This document shows, piece by piece, positions 9,668-19,472 of a stretch of 64,000 bases of DNA. Below the pieces are notes generated by a model. That model worked only from the letters and a program-made list of their open reading frames with translations. It was not told where the DNA came from and searched no databases. Source of the stretch: Coleofasciculus sp. FACHB-1120. Its GTDB lineage: Bacteria > Cyanobacteriota > Cyanobacteriia > Cyanobacteriales > FACHB-T130. Where the stretch lies: contig NZ_JACJTV010000005.1 of NCBI RefSeq assembly GCF_014698845.1, positions 124,001 to 188,000 of the forward strand, given 5' to 3'. Each line of letters begins with the position of its first letter. Within the stretch, counting starts at the first letter, position 1. Both the position numbers and the translations under genes were made by a program.

Positions 9668-10237
9668 TTAATTCTGATATTCGTTGGCGTCAGATCCATC
9701 TACTGATGGCTTCACAAATTTTTCTGGAGCCGCGACTGCTGCTTTGGGAATCTCCACTGCGGGGTGATTCAGGGCAACCATCAAAGGCTCTGCTGCCGTC
9801 TCTGAGATGGGAGCTTTTGCTAGTTGAGGACTCAGGGAGTGATTACCCGGAAGAATTCCTGACAAAGCGCCGACAAACAAAGCTGCGATCGCAGCACCGC
9901 CCCATGCAGCAACCCGTTGGGAGCGGCGGCGGTTGATGCGTCCGAAAACTTGATTGACAGCCTGTTGTGCTGATTGCTCGGACTCTGGAACGGGAAGCGT
10001 TTGTAAGCCCTGGCGTAATTTCACCAGTCTGGTATACAAACACTGCATTTTGGGGTCACTTTTAAGCCATTCCTGAACTTGTTTGCGCTCGTCAGCGGTT
10101 ACTTCACTATCTAAGTAGGCACTGAGCAATTCAAAGCGATCGCGCTGCAAAATATCCATCTCCTTAGAGACTTGTGCGTTTGCAGGGCACCGCTGTCCAG
10201 AATCCTTACGATTGTTAAAATCAGAGGTCATTTTCAC
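9668..10237 (-). CDS. Anti-sigma factor, probable partner of SigG
   Basis: This 189-residue protein has the layout of a membrane-bound anti-sigma factor. A soluble N-terminal helical module (about 25-90, with ELLSAYLDSEVTADERKQV) is of the type that holds an ECF sigma factor. A single membrane segment follows (about 118-135, AAIAALFVGALSGI), then a short external tail. The usual His-Cys-Cys zinc motif is absent. It lies downstream of the sigG-type gene on the same strand, with a 378-base gap. The same sigma/anti-sigma order is known in other cyanobacteria (SigG and its downstream regulator). Function rests on the sequence type plus position. Confidence 0.75.
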   Translation of the reverse strand: MKMTSDFNNRKDSGQRCPANAQVSKEMDILQRDRFELLSAYLDSEVTADERKQVQEWLKSDPKMQCLYTRLVKLRQGLQTLPVPESEQSAQQAVNQVFGRINRRRSQRVAAWGGAAIAALFVGALSGILPGNHSLSPQLAKAPISETAAEPLMVALNHPAVEIPKAAVAAPEKFVKPSVDGSDANEYQN

Positions 10238-10615
10238 ATCACCAGCAAGTCACACAATAGGAAAGCAGAGCAGTCACTGATCTTTGCCACATTCAGTATA
10301 TACTTAGAAACTTGTATTTCATTAAAATCTTAACCGTTTTGTCAAGAAGTAAAACACAAGTGATGGAGAGCTGACTTAATCCGTGATAACCAGGGGTAGA
10401 GTTACATTTACGCTTAGTCTAGTTTTTAGCAAGCGATCGCAGCAAGTAGAAATCTACCCTTTTTTCACGACCTAACTGAAATCGTTTCGTGGAAGCCACA
10501 CCTTGCAGCACTTCAGCGAACAAGGAAGGCGACTTTACTGCTTTGAGCATAATCGGCAATCCCAGAGGTACGAATCTACCGAATAGCTGAAACCAGATTC
10601 TCTCCCTAAGTTAGA
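10238..10615. other. Spacer between sigG and the anti-sigma gene
   Basis: 378 non-coding bases, unusually long for a two-gene unit. It includes a HIP1 site near 10434 and a small inverted repeat GTAGA/TCTAC at 10446-10457. The length suggests the anti-sigma gene may have its own promoter, but I see no clear -35/-10 pair. Confidence 0.4.
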
Positions 10616-11275
10616 TTAATTTCCGTCTAGGTAGTTTTGCAGCTGAGATTGCAGTCGCTGACGCGCTCTAGCAATTCTAGATTTTACCGTTCCCAGGGAG
10701 ACACCTGTGATTTCGGCAATTTCTTCATAAGCCATGCCTTCGATTTCTCTTAGGACGATGGTAGTGCGAAACACCTCTGGCAGATCGGCGATCGCTTCAT
10801 GCAGCTGCTCATAAAATTCCCGCGTCGTCATGTCTTCGTCGGGACTTGGATTGTCAGATGCAATTTCCCAATCCATTTCGCCGTCATCCATCATGCGAGG
10901 CGCATCCAACGACAGCGGATGAGACACCCGTTTGCGTTTACGCAGCTCATCGTAAAACAGGTTCGTGGCAATCCGGCTCAACCACCCCCGGAACTTGACT
11001 GGCTCCTGCAACCGCTTAATATTGCGGTAAACCCGAATCCAGACTTCTTGAGCTAAATCTGCCCGATCCTGCCAATCCGGAGCCAGATGGTACAAAATCT
11101 TATCGACATGAGACTGATACCGGCGCAAAAGTTCGGCAAAGGCAGCGCGGTCAGGACGCAGCCCCGCCTGACAATGCAGAATTAGATCGTAGTTTGACAG
11201 TTTTTCAGGTTGCACCGGCGCTTGAGAAACCGTTGCTTCAGCTGTTGACCAGGATACAGGAATCGATTGAGTCAT
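10616..11275 (-). CDS. sigG: ECF RNA polymerase sigma factor, SigG type
   Basis: This 219-residue ECF sigma factor has region 2 at about 37-112 (DRADLAQEVWIRVYRNI, FRGWLSRIATNLFYDELRKR) and region 4 at about 160-214 (YEEIAEITGVSLGTVKSRIARARQRL), joined by an acidic linker. It directs RNA polymerase to its own promoter class, in this lineage probably a stress or envelope regulon. The gene for the putative anti-sigma partner follows on the same strand. The resemblance to cyanobacterial SigG is strong, and the long N-terminal extension before region 2 fits that group. I could not identify a convincing autoregulatory promoter in the 276 bases upstream. Confidence 0.88.
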   Translation of the reverse strand: MTQSIPVSWSTAEATVSQAPVQPEKLSNYDLILHCQAGLRPDRAAFAELLRRYQSHVDKILYHLAPDWQDRADLAQEVWIRVYRNIKRLQEPVKFRGWLSRIATNLFYDELRKRKRVSHPLSLDAPRMMDDGEMDWEIASDNPSPDEDMTTREFYEQLHEAIADLPEVFRTTIVLREIEGMAYEEIAEITGVSLGTVKSRIARARQRLQSQLQNYLDGN

Positions 11276-11551
11276 GGATGGATATAGGGTTTAAAACATC
11301 CTAACCCTCCAAGACGCTGCCACTTTGACAAGGTTCCCGCTTGTGGCGGAATGCTAAATGGCGTTCTACACCAATCTAGCGAATCGAAGGATACAACGTC
11401 GGGAGTTATTCATATAAATACGAACTTGTAACACTCCATCCGGGAAATAAGAGTAAACAGGCAGAGGAGCAGGGGCAATTTAAGAGAAAGTCTTTTCTGG
11501 TCGGAGTTAGAGGCGAATATAATTACACCAGGATTGCAGAGGAGGAGGAAA

Positions 11552-14500
11552 TCATTCCAACGCTACTGCCCCCAACGCTTTCAGCGTCGCTTTCTGCGCG
11601 TCTGTTAAACCTGTAACGCCAGTAATATTCATGCCTTCGTAGGGTCTTTCACTTCTCAAGGTGTTCAGGCACTCGCCTGTCGCTACATCCCAAAGCTTAA
11701 TCATTTCATCTTGTCCACCGCTCGCGAGTATTTGTCCATCTGGACTGAAGACAACTGACCAAACGCGATCGCTATGTCCGTAGAAAGTTTTCAGGCACTG
11801 ACCCGTACTAACATCCCACAGCTTAAGAGTAGAGTCATCACTGGCGCTCGCCAGCATTTTACCATCCGGGCTGAAAGCAACTGACCAGACCCCATTGGTA
11901 TGTCCCTGTAAAGTTTTCAGGCACTCACCTGTACTCACATCCCACAATTTCACGGTATAGTCATCACTGCCACTAGCTAGAATTTGACCATCCGGGCTAA
12001 AGGCAACTGACCAAACTCCATTAGTATGACCCTGCAAAGTTTGGTGACACTGCCCTGTATGGATATCCCACAACCTTACGGTATAGTCACCACTCCCACT
12101 CGCCAAGATCCCTCCTAACCCGCATTGGTAAGGGGGAAGCGGACTCAAGGCAACTGACCAAACCCAGTTGGTATGCCCCTGAAATATTTTCAGACACTTC
12201 CCGCTACTAACATCCCACAACCTGACAGTGCGATCTCCACTACCACTAGCTAAAGTATTACCTTGAGAATCGAAAGCAACTGACCAAACCCAGTTGGTGT
12301 GCCCCTGAAATATTTTCAGACACTTCCCGCTACTGACATCCCATAACTTGATTGTTTCGCTGCCAACAGCTAAAGTTCGATCGTCTGGGCTATAGGCAAC
12401 TGACATGACAAAACTAGAGTTGCCTTGCAAAGTTTTAATACAGCGACCTGCCATATCCCACAATCTCACAATACAGTCACCACCCCCACTAGCCAAGGTC
12501 TTACCTTGAGAATCAAAGGCGAGTGACCGTAATCGATTCATGTATCCTCGCAAGGTTCTTAAGCATTGCCCGGTACTGACATCCCATAGTTTTACAGTAC
12601 AGTCACCACCCCCACTAGCCAAGGTGCTACCTTGAGGACTGGAAGCAACTGACCAAACCTGACTCGCGTGACCTTGCAAAGTTCTGATGCAGCGACACGT
12701 GGAGACATCCCACAACTTCACTGTTTGATCGTGACTGCCAGTGATAAGTGTTTGACCATCCGGACTGAAAGCAATTGATTCTACCAAATGAGTATGTCCC
12801 TGCAAGGTCTTGAGAAGCTGACCCGTACTGAGATCCCACAACTTTATAGTGCAGTCATAACTGCCACTAGCAAGGGTATTACCATCGGGACTGAAAACAA
12901 TTGACTCTACCAAATGAGTATGTCCCTGCAAAGTCTTGAGAAGCTGACCCGTACTGAGATCCCACAACTTTATAGTGCAGTCATTACTGCCACTGGCTAT
13001 GCTGTGACCATCCGGACTGAAAGCAACTGACATTACTTGACCAGTGTGTCCCTGCAAAGTTCTCAAGGTTTGACCTGTCTGGACACCCCATAACTTCACC
13101 GTCTGGTCATCACTGACACCTGCTAAGGTTCGACCATCAGGGCTGAAAGCAATTGAGTATACCCAACTGGTACGCCCCTGAAAAACTTTCAGGCATTGAC
13201 CTGTGTTGATGTCCCATAGTTTTATTGTTCGGTCATCACTGCTACTAGCTATGGTCTTACCTTGAGGACTAAAAGCGATTGATAGTACCCACCGAGTGTG
13301 ACCTTTTAAGGTCATTACTGGTGTCATGTCTGAAACTTGCCACAAGCGAATCTCCCCTGCATCACCTGCTGTAGCTAAAAGTTTTCCATCTGGACTAAAA
13401 GCAACTGACAAAATGCTGCCGAAGGTTTCAGTAAAAACTGATTTAGCTAGATCGGCATTCTGGAAATTAACATGATGTAAATTTACATTCCTCAGATAAG
13501 CTTGCCAAACAGTTAGATAGGAAAGATCATAACCATTTAAATCTGTCTGTAGTTGACAAAGCAGATTGAGAAGATTTCCCCCTACATACCCTGGCTCTAT
13601 AGACAAATTATCTCTCAATATGAATAAAGTTTTAGATAAACAATCTATAATCTTGTTTTCGTACCGAAAGATAGCCGTCAACCTATCTAGCAGTGGTTGA
13701 ACTATAAAGTGTAACTGAGCTTCTCTAATGTAGTCTTTTGTTTGAGCCTTAATGAGAGCATAGCTGTTGAAGAATTTTATTTGTTTGTTTTTAATTTCTT
13801 CGCAGACCTCCTCAATTAAACGGTTAAGCATATATTCCATAACCGCAGGCTGTTGCGTAAAAGTTGCTGATTTTTTCTCTATCAGCGATCGCCGTTGTAG
13901 AGATTCCAGCGCTTCCAATAGTTCACGTTGCGATACTGGTGGTACGATGTCTTCTCGCAGTTCTAGCAGCGAAACCCACTCTCGATTGATTGCCAGCCAG
14001 TACATAATCTGCTTTTCTAAAGCACACAAGCGATTAAACTGCTGGTCTAAAATATCCCAAATATCACCAAAAACTGCTGTGCTTTGTTCTAAAAATTGAG
14101 AAATATTACCATCGAATAACTCTTGAATAGTCGTAGCAACTATCTTCAAGGCTAAAGGATTGCCTTGATAACGAGCCATTAGGAGTTTTATATCTTCTTC
14201 TGAAACTAAAAAACCTTTAGCATGAAAAATTTTATGTCCTTCTACCTCTGTTAAACCGGCTAGTTGCATCGCTCTAACTGGCAATGTTTTGCCTTCCTTG
14301 GATGCTATTCCTTTGGGTTTCTCCCGACTAGTTAGCACCAAGCAGCTTTGATGGTTGGTTTCTGCCACACATCTTAATAGCTGTCCATAACCCTCGTATT
14401 CTTCTCGGTAATGTCCAGCGCGATCGCCCTCACGCAAAATCGACTCAACATTATCCAATACCAGCAGACAGCGCGATGAGCGTAAATACTCAATCAGCCG

Positions 14501-15130
14501 CGATACTTTACCGTCTACGGTTTCTGGTAAATCAGTTTCTTGTTGGTTGGATAGGAATTTTATGATGTCTGCCAGAGTATCTTGAACGGGTGGGGCATTG
14601 CGGAGACTTCGCCAGATCAGATAATCAAACTCATTCTGAATTTGTTCTGCCAGCTTTACAGACAAAGCAGTTTTGCCAATTCCTCCCATACCTAACAATG
14701 TGACGAGGCGACAGCGATCGCTCACGATCCACTGTTGTAGCGTGGCGAGTTCTTCTGTGCGTCCATAGAAAAGCGATACGTCAACCGCTTCTCCCCACTC
14801 TTGACGTTTATGAGCGATCGCTATTGAAGGAGCAATCGGATTAGACACCACTTCTGGCATCTGCTGCAATGACAAGACGCGGCGCGAATACCCCTTCAAG
14901 ACTGACTGCAAATTATTTTTTGTTACCTTCTCTCCAAATGCCTCTGAGAGTAACTTCCACAACTTAGAACCAGCATCCCTAACATAACCAGGATCGTAAG
15001 TATTTTTTTTTGCAATCTCCTCGTAAGACTGCCCTTCCCAGGATTCCTCAAACACGATTTTTTGAACTTTGTTTAAACGTCCTTGAGCTAGAACGCTCTC
15101 GACAATTTCTAGCGCTTCTTCAACAGTCAT
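11552..15130 (-). CDS. HTH - NB-ARC (STAND) ATPase - 14 WD40 repeats
   Basis: 1192 residues. The N-terminal ~80 residues form a helix-turn-helix-like module of the vMAP type ([38 protein letters not shown]). An NB-ARC domain spans about 120-450, with GRTEELATL, Walker A GMGGIGKT, Walker [11 protein letters not shown] and the LTSREKP sensor. After a helical linker come 14 WD40 repeats (about 600-1170, each '[12 protein letters not shown]...LASGS.D.T.KLWD'), enough for two seven-blade propellers. Such proteins are sensor-switch ATPases implicated in signalling, programmed death or defence. Blade 11 carries an insert ([12 protein letters not shown]) that looks like a decayed GC-rich repeat. Several adjacent blades are nearly identical in DNA, which indicates recent duplication or gene conversion. 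It is divergent from the cell-wall gene cassette at 15456. Confidence 0.92.
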   Translation of the reverse strand: MTVEEALEIVESVLAQGRLNKVQKIVFEESWEGQSYEEIAKKNTYDPGYVRDAGSKLWKLLSEAFGEKVTKNNLQSVLKGYSRRVLSLQQMPEVVSNPIAPSIAIAHKRQEWGEAVDVSLFYGRTEELATLQQWIVSDRCRLVTLLGMGGIGKTALSVKLAEQIQNEFDYLIWRSLRNAPPVQDTLADIIKFLSNQQETDLPETVDGKVSRLIEYLRSSRCLLVLDNVESILREGDRAGHYREEYEGYGQLLRCVAETNHQSCLVLTSREKPKGIASKEGKTLPVRAMQLAGLTEVEGHKIFHAKGFLVSEEDIKLLMARYQGNPLALKIVATTIQELFDGNISQFLEQSTAVFGDIWDILDQQFNRLCALEKQIMYWLAINREWVSLLELREDIVPPVSQRELLEALESLQRRSLIEKKSATFTQQPAVMEYMLNRLIEEVCEEIKNKQIKFFNSYALIKAQTKDYIREAQLHFIVQPLLDRLTAIFRYENKIIDCLSKTLFILRDNLSIEPGYVGGNLLNLLCQLQTDLNGYDLSYLTVWQAYLRNVNLHHVNFQNADLAKSVFTETFGSILSVAFSPDGKLLATAGDAGEIRLWQVSDMTPVMTLKGHTRWVLSIAFSPQGKTIASSSDDRTIKLWDINTGQCLKVFQGRTSWVYSIAFSPDGRTLAGVSDDQTVKLWGVQTGQTLRTLQGHTGQVMSVAFSPDGHSIASGSNDCTIKLWDLSTGQLLKTLQGHTHLVESIVFSPDGNTLASGSYDCTIKLWDLSTGQLLKTLQGHTHLVESIAFSPDGQTLITGSHDQTVKLWDVSTCRCIRTLQGHASQVWSVASSPQGSTLASGGGDCTVKLWDVSTGQCLRTLRGYMNRLRSLAFDSQGKTLASGGGDCIVRLWDMAGRCIKTLQGNSSFVMSVAYSPDDRTLAVGSETIKLWDVSSGKCLKIFQGHTNWVWSVAFDSQGNTLASGSGDRTVRLWDVSSGKCLKIFQGHTNWVWSVALSPLPPYQCGLGGILASGSGDYTVRLWDIHTGQCHQTLQGHTNGVWSVAFSPDGQILASGSDDYTVKLWDVSTGECLKTLQGHTNGVWSVAFSPDGKMLASASDDSTLKLWDVSTGQCLKTFYGHSDRVWSVVFSPDGQILASGGQDEMIKLWDVATGECLNTLRSERPYEGMNITGVTGLTDAQKATLKALGAVALE
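12108..12142. repeat. Decayed GC-rich inverted repeat inside WD40 blade 11
   Basis: The segment GATCCCTCCTAACCCGCATT then GGTAAGGGGGAAGCGG resembles the repeat family seen elsewhere in this window. It adds about seven residues to one blade compared with its neighbours, in frame. Confidence 0.5.
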
Positions 15131-15455
15131 TTATTAAAACTTGCCTCAGCAGTAAATGTGAGCGATTTTAAATTCCACAAATAGCGGGTAGTAGTTGCAT
15201 TACCCGATCTAGATTGCCTTCTAACTTCAAAAACTTTCTTAAGGATTACGTGTAAAAGCTTGGAATTCCCTTTATAAAATCAGTTCTAGTTTTTTGTATA
15301 CGAGATTGTCAGGATTTATTTTGCCATCTTGATGACATTTATCTGACATTGCTCTGACATTTCTCATGACCTTTTCCGACTGTCAAGCCTAGTACAGAAA
15401 GCTTAACTTGGGCTTATGCACAAACGAAAACCTTAATCGAGCAAAAGGAAAAGCA
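15131..15455. other. Divergent promoter region between STAND ATPase and cell-wall cassette
   Basis: 325 bases if the lysozyme-like gene starts at 15456. It is AT-rich and includes repeated 'TGACATT..' words around 15332-15362 (GATGACATTTATCTGACATT, GCTCTGACATTTCTCATG). These could be operator-like direct repeats, but nothing is proven. Confidence 0.4.
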
Positions 15456-16349
15456 ATGCAATTTACAGAAATAAAAGATACTTATCAGCAACTTTGGCGC
15501 ACCGTTAAAATAACTGATTTAAGCGCCACAGATGCAGTTGTTTCCAGGATTATGCCTAACCGGGGTCGGTACGAACAGGCGCAGCGCGAAAGTGGCGTGT
15601 GGTGGCCCGTCATTGCTGCTATTCATAGCCTTGAAGCCTCGCTTTCCTTTAAGGGGCATCTCCACAACGGCGATCCTCTCAGCGCCAGAACCAAGAACTT
15701 TCCACCTGGAAGACCGATTTTAGGGTCTCCTCCCTTTACCTGGGAAGAGTCGGCTGCTGATGCTTTGGCAATGAAACGCACAGATGAAGTCAATTTCTTA
15801 GATACTCCAGAAGAAATCCTCTGGTATTGCGAGAGATACAACGGCTGGGGCTATCAGACAGGTGCAGGGCGCAACTCAACACCGCCGCGACGTTCGCCCT
15901 ATCTTTGGTCTAAGACTAATCACTGGAATAAAGGCAAGTTCACCGCAGATGGTCGCTTCGATCCGAGTGCAGGTTCTTCGCAGGTAGGAGTCGCCGCCAT
16001 ACTCAAGCGGATAGAACAACTCGGACATATCAGCTTTGGTTCTGCACAACCTGATGGGAAACGACCGATCCTCCGCTTTGGTGACAAAGGGTTTTGGGTG
16101 GGTGTTGCTCAACATACAGTTAATGGCTGTGGCTTTGGACCCATCGGTGTGAATAACGATTTTGACTCAGCAACAGAGCGCATCATCATGAAGTTTCAAA
16201 GAAGCGTGGGACTGAATGACGATGGTGATGTGGGACCCCTGACTTGGGCGGCGCTTGATGCACACAAGAAGCTACCAGGTTGGACTCCATTGAGCGGTTC
16301 TTCACAGCCAGCATCGACAACTCCTGTTGCAGCAGCACCCATTCTTTGA
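15456..16349 (+). CDS. Lysozyme-like protein with C-terminal peptidoglycan-binding domain
   Basis: I place the start at ATG 15456, which has AAAGGA upstream; a longer reading from 15408 adds 16 unconvincing residues. The resulting 297-residue protein has an N-terminal region (about 20-200) with WWPVIAAIHSLEASLSF and GHLHNGDPLSARTKNFPPG. This resembles lysozyme-type domains of phage-like muramidases, with the glutamate of SLEAS a candidate acid. The C-terminus (about 215-280: LRFGDKG, VAQHTVNG, FDSATERIIMKFQRSVGL, DDGDVGPLTWAAL) is a PG_binding_1 repeat domain. No signal peptide is visible, so export would need another route or cell lysis. It heads a three-gene same-strand group. Confidence 0.72.
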   Translation: MQFTEIKDTYQQLWRTVKITDLSATDAVVSRIMPNRGRYEQAQRESGVWWPVIAAIHSLEASLSFKGHLHNGDPLSARTKNFPPGRPILGSPPFTWEESAADALAMKRTDEVNFLDTPEEILWYCERYNGWGYQTGAGRNSTPPRRSPYLWSKTNHWNKGKFTADGRFDPSAGSSQVGVAAILKRIEQLGHISFGSAQPDGKRPILRFGDKGFWVGVAQHTVNGCGFGPIGVNNDFDSATERIIMKFQRSVGLNDDGDVGPLTWAALDAHKKLPGWTPLSGSSQPASTTPVAAAPIL

Positions 16350-16472
16350 ATCGTCCTAAGAACTTAGTCCAAAGATCGCTTAGCCATTTTCGGCCATAAA
16401 ACTCGCCAGAAATAGCGAAGTGATTTTTGGATACTCCTTCCGCCTTAAGTACAAACTTTGCGATCGACTAAG

Positions 16473-16527
16473 GCGTTAATCCCAGAGCGTTGATTAGGGA
16501 TTTAACGCTTGCTGACTGTCTTTTTTT
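16473..16527 (+). terminator. Terminator downstream of the lysozyme-like gene
   Basis: GCGTTAATCCC (16473-16483) pairs with GGGATTTAACGC (16497-16508) with one bulge, and a run of seven T residues follows at 16521-16527. It has the shape of an intrinsic terminator and suggests the next gene has its own promoter or depends on read-through. Confidence 0.6.
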
Positions 16528-16565
16528 AGCACTCATATCATCTATTCTTTTGGAGGTTTAGAGCC

Positions 16566-17525
16566 ATGCTTTTGCAAACTTTCTACCATGCCCGACTAAA
16601 TAACCAGAGTGTGGACTATGGCATTGAAGCGATCGCTTCTGACGAAGAATTAGCCACACATATTCAAGAGGTTTTAATTTGGCTTAAGTTTCTCGATCCA
16701 CCTGCTGATGGCAAGTTTGGTCCGATTTCTTCTAACGCTCTGGTTGAGTTTCAGGATGTAATGAAGTCATCTGAGCCAGCAGTGTCTGAGGAAAGAGGCT
16801 TTCTTGGAGTGGTGACAGCCAGGTTATTGATTGAAACTTCTCCCGATGAGGTGCCTAAGCCTGAAGTGGATCTAACTAAAAATAACCTGGAAGCCCGCAT
16901 CATCGCCTATATGCTGAAAATGAACTACCGCGTTTCTGTGGGGCCCCAAAGGTACAACATTGTGTATGTCGAGGGAATGAATGCGGACGGTAGCCTGAAT
17001 GATGATGCTCCCAATCATTTCAACGACCGCCGCCTGGTGATTGAGATTCCGAATGAAGTGCCAATTCTTAGGCAAAACTGGGAAGGAACCACAGAACCCG
17101 GTACTGCTTACACTCTGAATCCAATGAAAGGACGAGCCAAAGAATTCGGAGCCGCTCGGATTGCTTTTGGGCAGTATAAAGCCTGGAAAGTCGGTACTCA
17201 TTGGGGTAGTGGTGCTGAGCCACATGAAGCCTTGGAGCAGGTGTCACCCGTCTCCGTTTACCGGGACAAAAACAAAGACTTTATTCGTAAAGGCGACTTT
17301 CTGGACACAGGGATGTTTGACATCAATCAGCACTATGGGTTTGACTATCCGCGCAATGACATCGGCTACGCTGGTGCTGGTTGTCTTGTAGGACGCACCC
17401 GGCAAGGTCACAGGGATTTTATGGCACTGATTAAGCAGGATAAGCGTTACCAGCTCAACAAAGAATACAGATTCGTGACAACAATCATTCCCGGAGATGA
17501 CTTAGTGAAGCAGTTCCCAGGATAG
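16566..17525 (+). CDS. Cell-wall-type protein with N-terminal peptidoglycan-binding-like domain
   Basis: 319 residues; GGAGG at 16552-16556 sits at ideal distance from ATG 16566. Residues about 30-100 look like a divergent PG_binding repeat (IQEVLIWLKFLDPPADGKFG, NALVEFQDVM). The C-terminal half ends in INQHYGFDYPRNDIGYAGAG followed by CLVGRTRQGHRDFMALI. There a His lies 17 residues before a Cys, which is reminiscent of the H...GC pattern of L,D-transpeptidase (YkuD-like) folds, though the usual SHGC is not present. I therefore call it cell-wall-associated and leave catalysis open. Its pairing with the lysozyme-like gene suggests they act on the same substrate. Confidence 0.6.
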   Translation: MLLQTFYHARLNNQSVDYGIEAIASDEELATHIQEVLIWLKFLDPPADGKFGPISSNALVEFQDVMKSSEPAVSEERGFLGVVTARLLIETSPDEVPKPEVDLTKNNLEARIIAYMLKMNYRVSVGPQRYNIVYVEGMNADGSLNDDAPNHFNDRRLVIEIPNEVPILRQNWEGTTEPGTAYTLNPMKGRAKEFGAARIAFGQYKAWKVGTHWGSGAEPHEALEQVSPVSVYRDKNKDFIRKGDFLDTGMFDINQHYGFDYPRNDIGYAGAGCLVGRTRQGHRDFMALIKQDKRYQLNKEYRFVTTIIPGDDLVKQFPG

Positions 17526-17626
17526 TTAAGTAGCGCGATCGCTGCCCACCTTAGCAAATTTCGTTAAAAGCTTGCATGGCGATCGCATACCTTCTTTAAA
17601 AATTTTGTATCTTATAAGGTTAAAAA

Positions 17627-18520
17627 ATGACGTTAGCAGACAATTCCGAAAATCCTAAGGTAGAGACAAACTCATCTGTCCAAACTAGCATAGTAAATCC
17701 TCCTCCGAATAGGAGCGGATTCCGCGAATTTTTCTGGAATACATTTAAGGGGAAGCAGAATCAACAACCAACTCTTTTAGGACATTTTTTAATTACAAGC
17801 GGTTTGCTAACCCTAATTGGACTTGGTTACTTTTCGCTGGAGTGGGAAGCAGATAAAACAGCAAATAATTGGCTAAGTCCTCAAAAAGAACTTACCCCAG
17901 TTGATAATGGTTTAAAACCCAGCGCCTCTGACAGAGCCAGACTAACCGAACAACTTAATGAAATTCAGTCACGAATTAATCGATATTCGGCGATGATGGT
18001 CTTTTTCTACAAGCACTACTACATCTCAATTTCCCTGACCTCAGCTTCTGCTCTAGTGGCTGGAATTTGTTTGTTTTTTATTAGTAAGGTAGGGTGGGAG
18101 AAAGCAAATAATGGTTTAATTAATGTTTTTATTGTTACTTCTAGTGCTGTAATTTATTTCGGAGATTTACCGGGAATTTTTAAGCATGATGAAAGTAGCG
18201 CAGCAAGTCGGGATTTATATCTGGAACATATTTCTTTAAGAAACGAGGTACGCAGCTACTTAGCTACTGGTGGAACTATTGGTGGCGATCCGGAAAAACC
18301 CGATGCGTTTAGTCCCACGGAAACGAGTCGCTTTATTCATTATGTAGACAAGAAAATGGCTGAATTAAATAAAATTCCCATTGGCTTTGATGCTACGCGC
18401 ATTACTGGTATTGAACGTAATTTAGAGAGATTAACTATTCCGGAAAAGGTTACATCTTCGCCTAAAGTCGTGCCAACTAAAAAGCCTATAGCTTCGCCTA
18501 AGCCTTTGCCAACTCAATAG
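17627..18520 (+). CDS. Membrane protein of unknown function
   Basis: 297 residues, not recognised. Three hydrophobic segments are visible: about 50-70 (FLITSGLLTLIGLGYFSL), 130-155 (ISISLTSASALVAGICLFFI) and 163-185 (INVFIVTSSAVIYFGDL). A charged stretch with coiled-coil-like spacing (SDRARLTEQLNEIQSRINRY) lies between the first two. The tail is rich in Pro, Lys and Ser (SPKVVPTKKPIASPKPLP), as in periplasmic or wall-spanning linkers. TAAGG precedes ATG 17627. It is third in the same-strand group with two cell-wall proteins and may be an envelope partner, an inference from position only. Confidence 0.6.
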   Translation: MTLADNSENPKVETNSSVQTSIVNPPPNRSGFREFFWNTFKGKQNQQPTLLGHFLITSGLLTLIGLGYFSLEWEADKTANNWLSPQKELTPVDNGLKPSASDRARLTEQLNEIQSRINRYSAMMVFFYKHYYISISLTSASALVAGICLFFISKVGWEKANNGLINVFIVTSSAVIYFGDLPGIFKHDESSAASRDLYLEHISLRNEVRSYLATGGTIGGDPEKPDAFSPTETSRFIHYVDKKMAELNKIPIGFDATRITGIERNLERLTIPEKVTSSPKVVPTKKPIASPKPLPTQ

Positions 18521-18551
18521 TAAAATCCTTGCACCCTTTAAGTGCGATCGC

Positions 18552-19406
18552 TTACTCAAAGACTACTGTGCGATTTCCGTATACCAACACGCGATTTCGC
18601 AAGTGCGATCGCACTGCTCTCGCTAATACCACTCGCTCTAAATCTTTGCCTTTGCGAATCAAATCGTCAACCTCATCTCGATGGCTGACTCGCACCACAT
18701 CCTGCTCAATAATTGGCCCTGCATCCAAGTCGGCAGTAACATAGTGAGCCGTCGCACCGATGATTTTGACACCACGTTCGTAGGCTTTGTGGTAGGGATT
18801 CGCTCCTACAAAGGCAGGTAAAAATGAATGATGAATATTGATAATTTGCGGAAATTGACTGATAAAATCAATGCTAACGATTTGCATATATTTCGCTAGC
18901 ACAACTAAATCAATGTTGTATTGCCGCAGTAGTTCTAATTGTTTGGCTTCCTGCTGTGATTTAGTTTCTTTGGTAATCGGAATGTGATGATAGTCGATGC
19001 CAAATTGAGCGGCTACATCTTTTAAATCGGGATGGTTGCTGATAATTAATGGAATTTCGGCAGAGAATTCTTTTGCTCTGTGACGCCAAATGAGGTCAAA
19101 GAGACAATGATCTTGTTTGCTTACCCAGATGGCAATACGGGGTACAGTGTCGGAAAAGTGTAGCTGCCAGTTGGCTTGTAGAGGTTGCGCGATCGCGTTA
19201 AACGCTGGAGCAATATACTCTCGCGGCAAATTAAAATCTTCTAATTGCCATTCAATTCGAGTAAGAAATAAACCAGCAGCAAAATCAGTGTGCTGATCGG
19301 CATGAATAATATTACCGCCGTTAGCGTAGATGAAATTGGCTATTTTTGCCACCAGTCCCCGTTGATCGGGACAGGAAACTAGCAGCGTTGCGGTGGGGCT
19401 GTTCAT
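18552..19406 (-). CDS. purU: Formyltetrahydrofolate deformylase
   Basis: 284 residues. An N-terminal ACT regulatory domain (about 5-85, TLLVSCPDQRGLVAKIANFI) precedes a formyltransferase-fold catalytic domain. The signature is INIHHSFLPAFVGANPYHKA, with the catalytic Asp in VTADLDAGPIIEQD. PurU hydrolyses 10-formyl-THF to THF and formate, balancing one-carbon pools and supplying formate for purine synthesis. Length and motifs are complete. It lies downstream of the Gld-type exporter genes on the same strand, but the product is unrelated and co-transcription is uncertain. Confidence 0.95.
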   Translation of the reverse strand: MNSPTATLLVSCPDQRGLVAKIANFIYANGGNIIHADQHTDFAAGLFLTRIEWQLEDFNLPREYIAPAFNAIAQPLQANWQLHFSDTVPRIAIWVSKQDHCLFDLIWRHRAKEFSAEIPLIISNHPDLKDVAAQFGIDYHHIPITKETKSQQEAKQLELLRQYNIDLVVLAKYMQIVSIDFISQFPQIINIHHSFLPAFVGANPYHKAYERGVKIIGATAHYVTADLDAGPIIEQDVVRVSHRDEVDDLIRKGKDLERVVLARAVRSHLRNRVLVYGNRTVVFE

Positions 19407-19472
19407 GGTGAGGAAGAGGGGTTGTAATTATCTAACTTTTTAGGTTTTTCTGTTTTTGAAGTCGCGTTTTCA

